Source: Leishmania martiniquensis (taxonomy: Eukaryota; Euglenozoa; Kinetoplastea; Trypanosomatida; Trypanosomatidae). Taken from it: 64,000 bases of DNA. The notes beneath the pieces are model-generated. The model had not been told where the DNA came from. It worked only from the letters and a program-made list of their open reading frames with translations, and made no database searches. Position numbers and translations under genes: made by a program. Positions 19,810 through 30,389 of this stretch are shown here, piece after piece; position 1 is the first letter of the stretch, and every line of letters starts with the position of its first letter. The stretch lies in NCBI RefSeq assembly GCF_017916325.1, contig NC_090164.1, positions 283,001-347,000 of the forward strand. The letters are read 5' to 3'.

Positions 19810-21085
19810 TAGGTATGTTGGTAGATGAAAGGCACCGCTATACGAGGTGCCCAAGAACGAAAAAACAAAGCCAAACGAAAGAGGGGCTGAGCGCTCACAC
19901 AATTGCCTGCCTGAGTGCCTGCACGTTTTTCCGCTCGCTGAGCGCTTCGCTTCGCCTCCCCTATGCCTTGTCTGGTTGCAGCTGCGGCACGTGGCTCCAG
20001 TCAGTCTTGTTGCGTCCTCGTTGGATTCCAGAGAAAGGCTTACGCTGGCATGTATGAGTGTACGTCGGTAGGCGCTCCCCGGCTAGCGCGCGTGTGGGGG
20101 GGGAGGGGAGGGGGGCGAGGAATGTGTCGAGGGGAGAGAGGGCGATCCATCGCCGTTAAGCCGTTCAAGGTTCCAACGGCGCGAAGGCAACAATGGGAAA
20201 CGACAGATGACCGAGGAGAGTGCGGATGGAGGCGCATTGACGAAATATCGGCACTTCTCTAAAATCAGATAGCCGTGCGCGAAGAGAAATACCCGGAGAC
20301 CGGGGAGACGCGCAGCTGGAGTAGCCGTCGCTCAGTCGAGTACGTGTGCAATGGCCTCACGCGATGGCGCATGCAGCCATGTCCCACGCAAATTATCACA
20401 CCGACAAGAAAGCCCACGAGTCCGCAAGGAAGAGAGAGGGGAAACACGGCTTGCTGCCCGGCGAGATGTCGTCCCACCTCATGCATCTCCGTGTCGTTGC
20501 CCATCCACGCGCAAAGCACCACCGCCGGTGTGCATGCACCCTCAGAGCCCTTTGGTTGTTTATTGGTGAGGTTGCGTTAGCGACTGGCTGGACTGAGCCT
20601 CTAGAGAGAGAGAAAGAGTTCTTTGCTCTTCGTCTACTGTTTCACGATGTTGCTGTTACTGCCCGTCGAGTGTCCCCAAGGGTGGGACACATACGTCTTT
20701 GCGCGCACACGCACATACAGACGAGCGCACACCAGGAATTTGCCTTCACCTCCTCTGCCTTTCTTAGCTTAACCAGTCGCCCAGCATGGCAGGGGAAGCA
20801 AGCGGGAGAGGGATGCGTGAAGGGCACGCGTTACCGAGGAAGGGAGGGCCGAGAGAGTGGGAAGAGGAGGAGGAAAGAAGGGGCGACCACATGCGCGCGG
20901 CAGCAGGCCTGACAGCCACGCACGAGCACAAGCACACAATTCTCTTGGTCCTCAACCCACACACACCACCACCACTACCCCGCCCTCCCCCTCTTTGTGC
21001 GGTCCAATACCGCACCGAATCCCCTTCACGCCCTGTCTCCCCCTCTATAGGTAGCAACCGAGGCACGTTCGCGCACCACCGAGCC
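19810..21085. other. Intergenic region
   Basis: About 1.3 kb between the multi-pass membrane protein stop and the RGG protein start. A G-rich run on the plus strand at about 20094-20120 is a C-rich tract on the transcript and G-quadruplex-capable on the template strand. No gene was recognised. Confidence 0.55.
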
Positions 21086-22261
21086 CTACGCCAGAAACCC
21101 GTTCCACAAAAGCGAAAAGGCCACGGCGCAAAGGCCAGCGATATGAGGCATGTACGTCAGCCCATCATTCACGCGCCACAGTGCAACGGCGCTACCGACC
21201 GTTCCCACCAGCGTGAGGCCCCAAAGTGTCGGGTCCGTTGGGAGCGCAAATAAGAAAGCCCCCAACACGAAGTCTACCACAGGCTTTGCGAGGAGGATGA
21301 AGATGTGGACAAGTGCCATGGACACCGTGGCAAGAAAGAGCGACACGCATGAATGAGGGTCCTGTAGCACCAGGGGGAGCTGGCGCTGCTGCCACGAAGG
21401 GGCCACGTCCCTCAAGACTTGCCGGTAGATTTCTTTGGCCACCGTAAGGCACAGGCCTGCGGCGCCGGCCGGATCGGATTGCACCGCAGACCAATGTAGC
21501 GCCTCCGCCACAGGAGTTGGACTGCCATCCGCTCTGAGAAAGAGCGGTATACTCTTCTGCACCACCATCCACCACACGATCCCTGCGAGACCCACCGCGA
21601 CGGGAATCGTCACCAACGGCAGTGGTGGATGCCATACACGGCCCCAGAAGCGGCTCCGCCAAAAAGCGACGGTGTAGCCAGCCAGGAGAAATCCCTGCAA
21701 GCACAAGCAGCGGCGCACAAAGATGTCTCGGAGAAGGATGACAGCAACATCTGCGGGGTGCCAGGACACAATCAGCTCTGTTACAGGGGGCACTGTCGTC
21801 ACGAACGGCGGATAATGCAAGCGGCTTCCACCAAAAGAGGCGATGGCGATATTCACGAGCGTGAGAAAGGCGAGCGTGACGACGGAGTGCCAACGGCGCG
21901 GCTCCTCAAAGAAGCCCACAAACGGTGCGATCACGATGCACGGGATGACGAACAGAAGCAAGAGCACGATAGCGGACACCATTCCAGTAGGCAATACCGA
22001 AAGTGGCACAGACGACCTCATCGACGGTTCCATGAAGAGGCCTATACCCTCTTCGCCGAACATCGCGAGGTGATAGTAGAGAATACCGAATAAGGCAAAA
22101 GGGGCGAGAAACCATGTGAGGTAAAAGCGCTCCTTGTACTCGACGTGACGCACATAGGATTTGAACGTGGCACTGTGTGCCAACTCCTCTAGGCAGTTAA
22201 GCGTGTACTGGTTTGCGGCAGGACTGTGGAAGTCCCTCGGGTCGATGCGCTCGCAGGGCAT
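21086..22261 (-). CDS. Multi-pass membrane protein of unknown function
   Basis: A 391-residue protein if translation begins at the ATG at 22261 (MPCERIDPRDFH). The frame is open for another 95 codons upstream, but that part is basic and low in hydrophobic residues, like untranslated sequence. I see about eight hydrophobic segments, including FYLTWFLAPFALFGILYYHL, MVSAIVLLLLFVIPCIVIAP, VVTLAFLTLVNIAIASFG, LPLVTIPVAVGLAGIVWWMV, CVSLFLATVSMALVHIFILL and a C-terminal pair. The soluble N-terminus is about 45 residues. I recognise no signature motif, so neither transporter nor enzyme can be claimed. It lies in the minus array between the HMG protein and the RGG protein. Confidence 0.8.
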   Translation of the reverse strand: MPCERIDPRDFHSPAANQYTLNCLEELAHSATFKSYVRHVEYKERFYLTWFLAPFALFGILYYHLAMFGEEGIGLFMEPSMRSSVPLSVLPTGMVSAIVLLLLFVIPCIVIAPFVGFFEEPRRWHSVVTLAFLTLVNIAIASFGGSRLHYPPFVTTVPPVTELIVSWHPADVAVILLRDIFVRRCLCLQGFLLAGYTVAFWRSRFWGRVWHPPLPLVTIPVAVGLAGIVWWMVVQKSIPLFLRADGSPTPVAEALHWSAVQSDPAGAAGLCLTVAKEIYRQVLRDVAPSWQQRQLPLVLQDPHSCVSLFLATVSMALVHIFILLAKPVVDFVLGAFLFALPTDPTLWGLTLVGTVGSAVALWRVNDGLTYMPHIAGLCAVAFSLLWNGFLA

Positions 22262-24498
22262 GGCGGGTCTCTCTAGAGGCGATCCAAGCTGCCAAGAACA
22301 ATATGGAGCCCTCCGCAGAGTCCAGCTTGTCGGCAACAGGCATGCACACTCGCACACGCCTGCTGGAGGACGTCGGCGATGTGCGATGCCGACAGAGTCA
22401 GTCGACTTTGTCAAAATACAGACGCACTGTCTATGAAGAACCAAGGGGAGTACTGCTTTGGTGAGTGGGTTCACTCGAGCAGTCACCCCACTCGGTCTCC
22501 TCTGTCGCCGGAGGTGCCGTCTCGAGGGCGCGTCGTTGTCCCCCAAGGCAACTCGGTGAAGCTAAGAAAACCGAGTTGGATACCGCACGCTCGACGGCAC
22601 TTGCCCACACTTCGTTTACGCAACTTTTGCGTGTGCTGTGAATCAAAGGAAGTAGAAGAAGGGGCGCTTGTGTGCGACGTTGGCGCAGCAGCCCTCTTGA
22701 CAACAAGGGAGAGAGGAGAAGCGCACCGTATCAGAAACGGTAGAGTGGGCGAGCGGACAGGCGGTAGTAGTAAACCGCAACTTCCTTTGCTCACCGGTGG
22801 AAGTGCGAGGAGGCTCGAGCACTCGCCACCCAGGCCCTTCTTGCTGATGCCTCGCTGGCGAGGCCAGACACGCGGAGAAGAGGCGAGGCGGCAAGTGGCA
22901 CACAGGAAAGGAAGGAGAATCTACCCTCGCCTGCAGTGCCCACTGCCCCACGCCCACTCCCTCGTAGCACCGTCTGACGGCCCTTGCTCACTACAATCGC
23001 ATTGCTTTTCCGAAGAAGGCGCGCGCGGTAAATAGCCTTAACCTCACCCACCACCGCCAATGCGGCGCGTGACGAGTGAAAGGCGCCCACCCCCTTGACA
23101 GAGTCTCGCTCACCTTCGTCCTCTCGTGTCTGTGTGTGTATGTGAGTGCGGCCGAAAACGTGAGGCGCAGCGCAAGTCCCACCCTACGCTGCCGCTGAGG
23201 GGTTTGTTGACGTTTTTTGGTACTGTTTCTTTCTATCAGAGTCCGCCGCCGCCCTTTTCCTTCGCCTCTGCGTTCCTCGCTGTGCTGGTGTGCGCTTTCC
23301 GTTTGAAGCGCGGAAATCCCTGGACAGGTCGCGAAGAGAGAAGCGAAAGGGAACGGGAAAAGAAAAAGTGATGCTCCTCTCCTTTCCCTCAGTGAGAGCA
23401 GCCCTTCCGTCTCCCGCTGACGACTGAGCGGCGGTTGCGCACTCAATTCCGAGCATAATGCGCTCATGTGATGCCCGTGATTTCCCTCTCCATTTTCTGC
23501 CATGTCTCCATGCCGTCGTCGCCAACGCCGGCCGCGCGCGTCGTAGCCCACCAAGCAACTTTTGCAGAGCTGGAGAATAAGGCGAAGGAACAGCGAACAC
23601 GCCTGGGCCTGGCCAGGGCGGGAGAAGTGCTAAAGGAGTGACTCTTTTTAACCCGGTCCGCCGCGATATGAGGAGAGGGAAACATGCCGCGAGAAGGGCC
23701 TGAGGCAGTCGACTTCATCCCTGCCATCCACTTATCGACCGAAAGCTCTGCCCTAGTGCAGCATGAGGCACAGGTGTCTCTACGGACGGCTCCAACGACG
23801 GTCAACGAAGAAAGTGGTGATAGGGAAGTCGGCGAACGGTTAACAAAGTAAAAAAAAAGGGCACTCTTGAAGCGTAAGTGAGGGGGAGGCGTGGAGGGAG
23901 GGAGAGAGGGGGGGCCTGCTCCGAGGCTGACGGTTACGCCTGCCACGTAGCGTACACAAAGAAAGGACAAACTTAGAGGGAAGGCTGCGTGTCGGTCGAC
24001 CACACACACGAAGGCGAGAGAAGTCTCAGAAGGATAAAAAGAAGAGGAAAAAATAAGAGGACACCGCGTAAGGCAAAAGGTGAAAGAGTTTGCTGGGCGG
24101 CGCTCACGTTCTCCATCGCACATTTTCCTCCACGTCAAACAGCGAAAAATAAGAACGCGGCTAAACCTCATCACAATGCAGGCGGGAGTGCGTGTGAGAC
24201 TGGGTGCGCGCTCCGTCGCATTATAATGTAAGCCGAACATGCTTCAGCTGCTTTACCTACCGCGCACCCACCCATCACATCCTCTCTGTACCTCGAAAGC
24301 TACGTAGTCTCCCTCCCCTTCACCTGGGACGTGCTGTCTATGCGTTGGTATCACCATCTGCGATAATGTCTGAAAGAAAGGTAGCGCCACTTGGGGCGCG
24401 CGGCGAAGGCAGCAGAAAGACGAGGGGAAGCCTAGAGGAACAGAGTAACGGAGAGAGAGCGAGTCGTCGACATCCTTACTGTCAGACACCATACCCGC
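22262..24498. other. Intergenic region
   Basis: About 2.2 kb between the HMG gene stop and the membrane-protein start. Purine-rich plus-strand tracts at 22840-22925, 23330-23400 and 23870-23915 correspond to pyrimidine tracts on the transcript. The open frames here, including a 258-codon one at 23464-24240, are serine/proline-rich and low-complexity. I do not support a gene. Confidence 0.5.
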
Positions 24499-25413
24499 CT
24501 AGTCGCTCTCATCGGAGTCACTGCTGCTCGAGTCCGCCGAGGACGACGAGGACGACGACGCGGAGTCGGCGGCCTTCGAGTGAGACGACTTCGAGCCGCG
24601 AGCTGCGCACTCCGTCTCATACCGCTTCCTGTCCTTGGCAGCCAACTCCTCGTACGGCTTCTTCTCATCTGCGGACATCTTACCCCACGCCACGCCGGCC
24701 TCGCTCATCTGCTGCTTCGCTGGGAGGTTTGCGTGCTTGGCACGGTAGTCGCTGGCAAAGAAGAAGTAGGCGGTCAGAGGGCGCTTTGGTGCCTTGGGGT
24801 CCTTCTCCTTCGTCGCCTTCTTCGCCTTCTTGCCGCCACGCTTCAAGACAGCACCGCCACGAGCGACGTAAGCCGCCATTTCGCGATCGTAGCGCAGCTT
24901 GTCCTCATCAGCAAGCTTTTGATAGCGACTCTTTTCCGCCTCGGAGATCTGCTTCCACAGGTTGCCCATCTCTGAGAGGAGTTCGGTGTTCTTCATCTCC
25001 GGATTTTTCGCCTTGACCTTCTCTCGATTTTCGTTCACAAAGATAATGTACGGAGAGAGGGCACCTTTCGGGTAGTCATCCGGCTTCTTCTCTTTCTTCT
25101 CGCGCTTCACCTCCTTCCCCTTCGACTTCTTGGCGCTGCCAGGGCTGCGCTCGCGCTTCGAGCGGCGGGCGCTGACATCCTCCTTCTCCCTCTGTATCTT
25201 GGCGAGCTCCCGCTGTATCTCAGGGGTCGTCATCAGCTTCCCCACTAGCCGGTCTAGCTCCGTCGTATGCTGTGTAAAGTCCATCTTGTACTTTACTTCC
25301 AGACGCCGGCGCAGAGTATTCTTGCTCAGTGTGCTGAGGCCAACATCGCGCATGATCTCCAGCATGGACTTCTCCAAGTCTGCTGGGATTGGGCCACTGG
25401 GAAAAGCGGACAT
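24499..25413 (-). CDS. TDP1: HMG-box chromatin protein, TDP1 type, with DEK-C domain
   Basis: A 304-residue protein from the ATG at 25413 (MSAFPSGPIPAD). Residues of about 10-65 form a helical domain (LEKSMLEIMRDVGLSTLSKN...) like the DEK C-terminal domain. A lysine-rich linker follows. Two HMG boxes lie at about 114-183 (YPKGALSPYIIFVNENR...) and 206-272 (DPKAPKRPLTAYFFFASDYR...), then a serine/aspartate tail at 283-304. This order matches the trypanosomatid HMG protein called TDP1, an abundant nuclear chromatin protein in T. brucei that promotes open chromatin at Pol I-transcribed loci. It is the first gene downstream (in transcription order) of the duplicated GC-rich element. The 31 codons upstream of the chosen start look like untranslated sequence. 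Confidence 0.92.
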   Translation of the reverse strand: MSAFPSGPIPADLEKSMLEIMRDVGLSTLSKNTLRRRLEVKYKMDFTQHTTELDRLVGKLMTTPEIQRELAKIQREKEDVSARRSKRERSPGSAKKSKGKEVKREKKEKKPDDYPKGALSPYIIFVNENREKVKAKNPEMKNTELLSEMGNLWKQISEAEKSRYQKLADEDKLRYDREMAAYVARGGAVLKRGGKKAKKATKEKDPKAPKRPLTAYFFFASDYRAKHANLPAKQQMSEAGVAWGKMSADEKKPYEELAAKDRKRYETECAARGSKSSHSKAADSASSSSSSSADSSSSDSDESD

Positions 25414-25993
25414 GGCGCCCACCGTTAACGCTTTAGTGCGCTGTGTTGGAGACGGAGGCAGAAGAGACGAGTGGCCGAAACGCAGCAGAGGCGTAAGAAG
25501 AGACAAAACAACAGCTCTTCCGAGTGCGGCCGTGTGTCGAACTACTCTTATTCCTCCCGAAAAAAAAAAACGGAAATGAAAGCGCCCCTCAGAAAACGCA
25601 GCACCGACAAATGGCGCACTTAAGTGTCACAAGAGGCGAAGAACAAAGAACAAAGGCGGAAGAAAAAACGAATCAGTCGCCTAAACCCCCTTCTCTTGAG
25701 GTGATGGTGGACGCTCGTGCACGTGTCTGTGGGTAGGTGTGTGTATGCGCGCCCGCGGGAGGGAGCGAGAGAGAGGAACGTGCCGCGGCGCAGGACAACA
25801 TCAGGCAAAGCGGCAAGGAAAAAGAGGAGGACGGCGGAAAGCGCGTGACGCAGGTTGCAGAGAAAGAAAGCGGCAGAGAGCCAAACGTATGCGTGACTGC
25901 TCATCGGAGAGGCCACGCATTGCCACAGACGAGCCTCTCATCCACTGCTCTGCAATGCAGCCTCATAGTGAAAAAGTCTTGATCACCTGCACA
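25414..25993. other. Untranslated region upstream of the HMG gene
   Basis: This 580 bp stretch contains purine-rich plus-strand sequence (25440-25510 and 25625-25680) that would supply the pyrimidine tract and splice acceptor for the HMG mRNA. It ends abruptly at 25993, where the duplicated GC-rich element begins. Confidence 0.6.
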
Positions 25994-28479
25994 GCCACAG
26001 ACACTCCCAGATGGCAACTCAATTTTGCTATCATTTCGGAAAAGTTGAGGCGATGGAGAGAAGGAAAACGGTTTACCCCCGCCTCAAAGCGGGACGCGAA
26101 CCACCTAACAGACCTTCAGATCAAAGAGCAGCAGTGTGTTAGGAAATCGAGATGCGCCCCAAAGCACCTCACCTTCCCCACCCCTGCCCACCCACAGACA
26201 CCCCGGCAAGGAGGCGCAGATCGCCACACCCCTCTTGTCCACGTGGCGCCGCGACTGCGCCATGGCACCAAAAGCCGAACCGCCGCCAGACCAACCGAGC
26301 CGTGCACCCAGCGGGCCGCTTTCCTTCCCACCCACCCCCGCCTCATCCTCGCACGCGCGCTGCGCGCTCAGAGCCGGACGGGTCTCGGCGAAACGCGTGC
26401 CTCGGTCCAAGTGCACAGCACACATGGCGCCGCACGAGGGCAAAGGCGGCCGCACCCGTTAGGCAGCGAACGGCAACGACCCACGAGCGGGAAAGATAAA
26501 CCCCAGCGAGGCTGCTGCCAGGCCCCCGCCAAGACGCTCGCAGCCTCGCAGCCTTTCCGGCGCACCATGCTTTCCCACGCTGCCCGTAGCCGCGGCGTCC
26601 CACAATGTTGTGCGCCGGCCCCCCAAAGGGCGGTTTGGCGGAGACGATCGTGAAAGCCGCGGCGTTCTCGCCACGCTTCCGGCGCCGGCGCCGCGTTCGC
26701 TCGCCCGGCAGGGGGCGAGACCCCACACCCCGCACACGCGCACTTTCGGGCAGTTTCGCGAGCCTATGCACGCCCCTTTCCACCACCACCGCAACCCCCC
26801 TGCTCTCCGCCGGCTGCCCTGTTCGGATGCGATGCGCCGTTTCGGCTGCGCTTCAAGGTGCGTGCGCGCGGCGCCCGCACTTGCAAACCACGGCGGAGCC
26901 GCTTCCGCCTCCACGCGGTCGCTGGCGTAGGTGGCGCCCTCCGCCTTCGCCCCGCCCCCCCCCCCTTTGGCAGCCGTCGCGGTGGCGCGCCTGGGCGTCT
27001 TGCCGCGGCCGCCTTGTGGCGCCCTGTCCGCCGCAGCGCCCACGGGCAACAGGAAGCACGAGCCACGCACCCTTAGCCCACACGCCACCGGCGCCCTGCG
27101 CTTCCCCCGGGGGCCGCGCGACGCAAGCGGCAGCCCAAGGCATCGGCGATCGCATGCTCGGCTCGGAGGAAACATGGTGTATCCGGCGACCGCGCCCCCC
27201 TGGCATTGGGCAACGCCAGCCCAGACGCGCCCGGCGCAGCCTGCTGTAGACCCCCGCGTGGTGCACGGCGGGGCTCGGGATGTCGGCCTGGCGCCGGCAA
27301 GGGCAGCCGTGTCTGCGAGTCATGCGGCTCGCGCCCGCTTTGCCAGCGCGTCACCCCCACCAAGGGCCTTGTGGACAACCACCGATTGCAAAGTCGGTGG
27401 CAGACGCGCGCGTCAGCATCAGGGCGGCGGGGCTTGCGCTGCGCGCCTAGAAGGGGGGGCGCCAATGCCGGCGCGCCGTCTGCGTTCCCTTGGCGGGGGC
27501 ACTCCGCCGGCCGCCGCCCATCGGGTGGCGTGCGCGCAAAGAGCCCCCAGGTGGCAAGCCCCATCGCGCCCGCACGGGGTCCCCAAACGCGCCCTGGCGG
27601 CGCCATCGTCCCGCGTGTACGTGCGGTGGCACCTTTCGGCTGGCTCCCCCCCGGGGCGCACGGCAGCAGGGCCCGTATGACGCCGCCTGCGGTGGGTGCT
27701 GCGGGTGTGAGGCCAGCGGTGCGGATGGCGTGGCGCGGCCGGGGTGTCTTGCTGGGGTCCGTGCGGGGCGGTGCGCCACAACGGCGGGGTGGGCGCCCGG
27801 CGGGTCTGTGTGGGGCTCTGGGCGTGGGCCGCGCCTTCCCGGGCTTCCTGAAAAAGCGGGTGCGGGCGCGACGGGCGTCTGGTAAATCCGTCGCCCAGCG
27901 AGTGGGAGAGCCGCCCGCCTTCGGCCTCTCTAGTGCGGGGCCTTCTGCCTACCCGGGGCGCGTCGACCCCCCCGGCAGGCGCTGCTGCCACCGTTCTGCC
28001 TGGCCGGCGCTGGGCTTCCGCATGGGGAAGGAAGTCGGCGGCCTCCAAAGCGGGGCGTTGGCGGTGGGGCTATGCGGCTGTGGCGGGCACGTGCTTTCCA
28101 CATCGTCGCGCAGCGGGTGCGAGGCCCTTCGCCCGAGCAGCATGCAAAGGTGGCTTGGCAGCATCGCCGGGCGGGGGCGGGCGCCAAATGACTTGTCGAC
28201 TGCTGCCCGCGCCTCGCTGCCAATGCGCCGGCCTTCTTTCTCCGCCTTGGGGGCGGCGGCCGCCCTGTCCCGTTTCCTGCGCGCGTGGTCTGCGGTATTG
28301 GGGGCGGGCCGGGGGGTGTTTCGGGGCCGTGCCCTTTTCTCAGGGCCTGCTCTTCGGATAGCTGGCGTGAACCGACCCGGGAGGGAGGGCGGTGATCAGG
28401 CGATGCGGAGGGTACTTTTCCAGGAACTGCCGCCCGTCGGGTATCTGAAATGGATCGCGTAGGCGGTTAGTAAATGAAA
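25994..28479 (+). repeat. 2.49 kb GC-rich element, left copy of inverted repeat
   Basis: These 2486 bp are the near-exact reverse complement of 48560-51042. Base-by-base comparison puts the boundaries at gccacagacactcccag (25994) and ...ttagtaaatgaaa (28479); the flanks diverge immediately outside. I noticed two substitutions (T26322 versus G in the same sense; G27820 versus A) and an 11 versus 8 C-run at 26955-26965. Within the element the plus strand is C-rich to about 27.2 kb and G-rich after about 27.6 kb. Long open frames occur on both strands (one of 418 codons at 27206-28462), but they encode Arg/Gly/Pro/Ala-rich low-complexity sequence expected from composition alone. I read it as non-coding. 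It interrupts the minus-strand array between two genes. Confidence 0.95.
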
Positions 28480-29765
28480 AGCTTTCCCTGCTACCACCGC
28501 TGTTAGTTGTGAATTCCTACCGCATGCGTGAAAGAAACTTTGCAGCTGTGCATAGGTGGTGGGCCGGGACCACTGTGGGTACATGGGCAATTTGTCTTCC
28601 CATCCAGTACGTTTAGGCCGCCGTGAGGGCCAGGGTCGGCGTGGAACTCTGAGCCTAGCGTCTCTGCGCCTTTCTGTCGCTGTGGTAGGCACTATCTTGG
28701 CGCATCGATTTCGGCGATTAAGGCGCAACGCAGTTTCGCGTTTGCTCTGGGGAAAGAGGTTCGTAAAGCGTCACCCATCACCGAAGATACTGGTTCAGAT
28801 CTGTCCTCAGCGTGCTCAATAGGCTAAATCGCCCAGCGGTCACTTGGCACCGTGGTGAGGGTAGCTCTCTTAAGCATAACGCAGTCCAGTACCGGTATAA
28901 AGATTCTGCGACGCCGCCCGCGTGGTGCCATGTTGAGGTGTCTTGATTGCATGGCTGCTTCAGGTAGTTTTCATGGAGAAAAATCCCCCAGAATTGCTCC
29001 AGAGCCGTTGGGTCGTCCTTTCCTTTGTTGGGCATCAAAGGAACGATGCCAGTTGGTGGCCAGCCCCATAACCTGAGGGCTGGGCGCAGAGCCGTTCGGC
29101 ATCTCATGGAGAACTTCTCGTGTCATTCTTTCGGTCGTATGTATGGAGCCAGGCATGAATTGGATATGCCTGGCGAGGTCATCGCGGCGAAGTCGGACTG
29201 TCCCTGCCTCGGCATCGTCTTTGCGAGGTGGAGGGCCCATGCGCCTATACGTGTAGCCCGCTGTGTTAGCACAGATACGCCGCCGCCGTACTTCTCTTCC
29301 CTCCTTACACCGGAGCGCTGAAACCTGAAGGGCCGCACTCTCTTAGAGGCATGCAACAAGCATCTCGTAAAAACTACAGCGCCGCGTTGAGGAGTCGCCC
29401 ACGTGCTGAAACAGCCGACACTCTTTGGCGCCCTACAGACCGCTACAGTTCGACGGCGTGCACCGCAGGCGACAAGCCAGGATGCCACTTCCTACCACCG
29501 CAGCCCAACAAGGGCAGAAACTCGGTTGGTGCGCATATTTGCTGAATCTTCGACACGACACGCGGTGAGTGGGTTCGAACCTGATCATGGCAGCTGGCCT
29601 CCTCAGCACAGCGCCAGCCGAGGACCGTCTGCCGAAACCAAAGAGTGCGCATCTGTACGCGAGTACCGGCTGCATGCTCTCCGTTTCCCCACAGAGTTGG
29701 TACTGGGCCCGGCACTCCGGTGAGGTGGCAGACACCATCAGGGCGTTGAGAAAACAACGCAGAAA
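28480..29765 (-). pseudogene. Degenerate ingi/L1Tc-type reverse transcriptase remnant (DIRE-like)
   Basis: Two adjacent minus-strand segments in different frames read like consecutive parts of a non-LTR reverse transcriptase. At 29073-29135 TTERMTREVLHEMPNGSAPS resembles the NGSAPGPD block before the RT fingers. Directly after a frameshift, 28945-29068 gives WPPTGIVPLMPNKGKDDP followed by TALEQFWGIFL, resembling the W...VPL.KPGKDP...QFRPISL motif. Both are typical of trypanosomatid ingi-clade elements. The rest of the stretch has many stops and shifts, as expected of DIREs, the decayed copies left in Leishmania genomes. It abuts the left GC-rich element exactly at its boundary. Outer limits are approximate. 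No intact gene remains. Confidence 0.6.
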
Positions 29766-30389
29766 TAAATAAATAAAAACGATGAAATTTGCACCTTCAC
29801 GTGCAACACTACCGATTATGCCGCAGCAGTCGACCTCTCTTTCCTTTCTTCCATCCCTTCCGCAGGCCCTCTCTCTCTCTCCGGTGACAAAACTCACCAG
29901 CCCACTGCGGCTGAAGCAGCAGCGAAGGCGTTGAAGGTGCTATGGGCAGAAAGTACGCGCAGTGTCTAAAAAAGGGGAGGAAAAAACGATAAAACGAGAG
30001 AGGAAATAAAAACAGACGCACTCATCTTCCCCTCTATTCATCGCCCTCCTTTGCTTCTCCGCAGAGCTCCCGCCAGCTTGCATGCCCTACCCGGCAGACC
30101 GGTGCGTGGGAAGAAGAGGGAGGTGAGCGTGGGCAGGATAAGCCCCATGGAGCCAGGGGGGAGACAGACGAAGCAGAAAGGGATACGAAAGGCGCTTAGT
30201 CGTGCGTGAGGGATAAGGACGAGGTCAGTCTACCAGATTGCAGTTGGTCAAGGCCTGCGCTGCCTGGCAGAACCAAAGAGGAGTGCTTCAACTTTAGCAA
30301 TCCCCATGGTAAGAGGCGGCGTCCGCAAGGCTGTGCTCTTTTGAGGGCCCAGCCCTAACAGAATCGATAGTTGGACTGCTCAGCGTACA
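29766..30389. other. Intergenic region
   Basis: About 620 bp between the retroposon remnant and the stop of the next minus-strand gene, starting with an A-rich stretch (aataaataaataaaaacg near 29764-29780). It is probably the 3' UTR of the unknown gene at 30390-32303. Nothing else was recognised. Confidence 0.5.

Noticed and set aside
23464..24240. 258-codon minus-strand frame upstream of the membrane-protein gene
   Set aside because: Low-complexity pyrimidine-tract translation, with no recognisable domain.
27360..27400. tRNA-Cys-like anticodon arm (ccgattgcaaagtcgg)
   Set aside because: No matching D arm, T arm or acceptor stem surrounds it; it is a simple hairpin.
27206..28462. 418-codon open frame in the GC-rich element (also at 48577-49833) as a gene
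   Set aside because: It is rich in Arg, Gly, Pro and Ala, and comparable open frames occur on both strands. Stop codons are rare simply because the sequence is about 70% GC. Presence in both copies reflects the repeat, not coding conservation.
25994..28479. The GC-rich element as bacterial contamination or a standard DNA transposon
   Set aside because: The right copy's skew runs continuously into trypanosomatid strand-switch flanks, the element encodes no transposase-like protein, and I found neither terminal inverted repeats within a copy nor convincing target-site duplications.
29560..29600. T-loop-like gggttcgaacct as a tRNA or B-box
   Set aside because: The stem does not pair properly, and no anticodon or acceptor stem is found on either strand.
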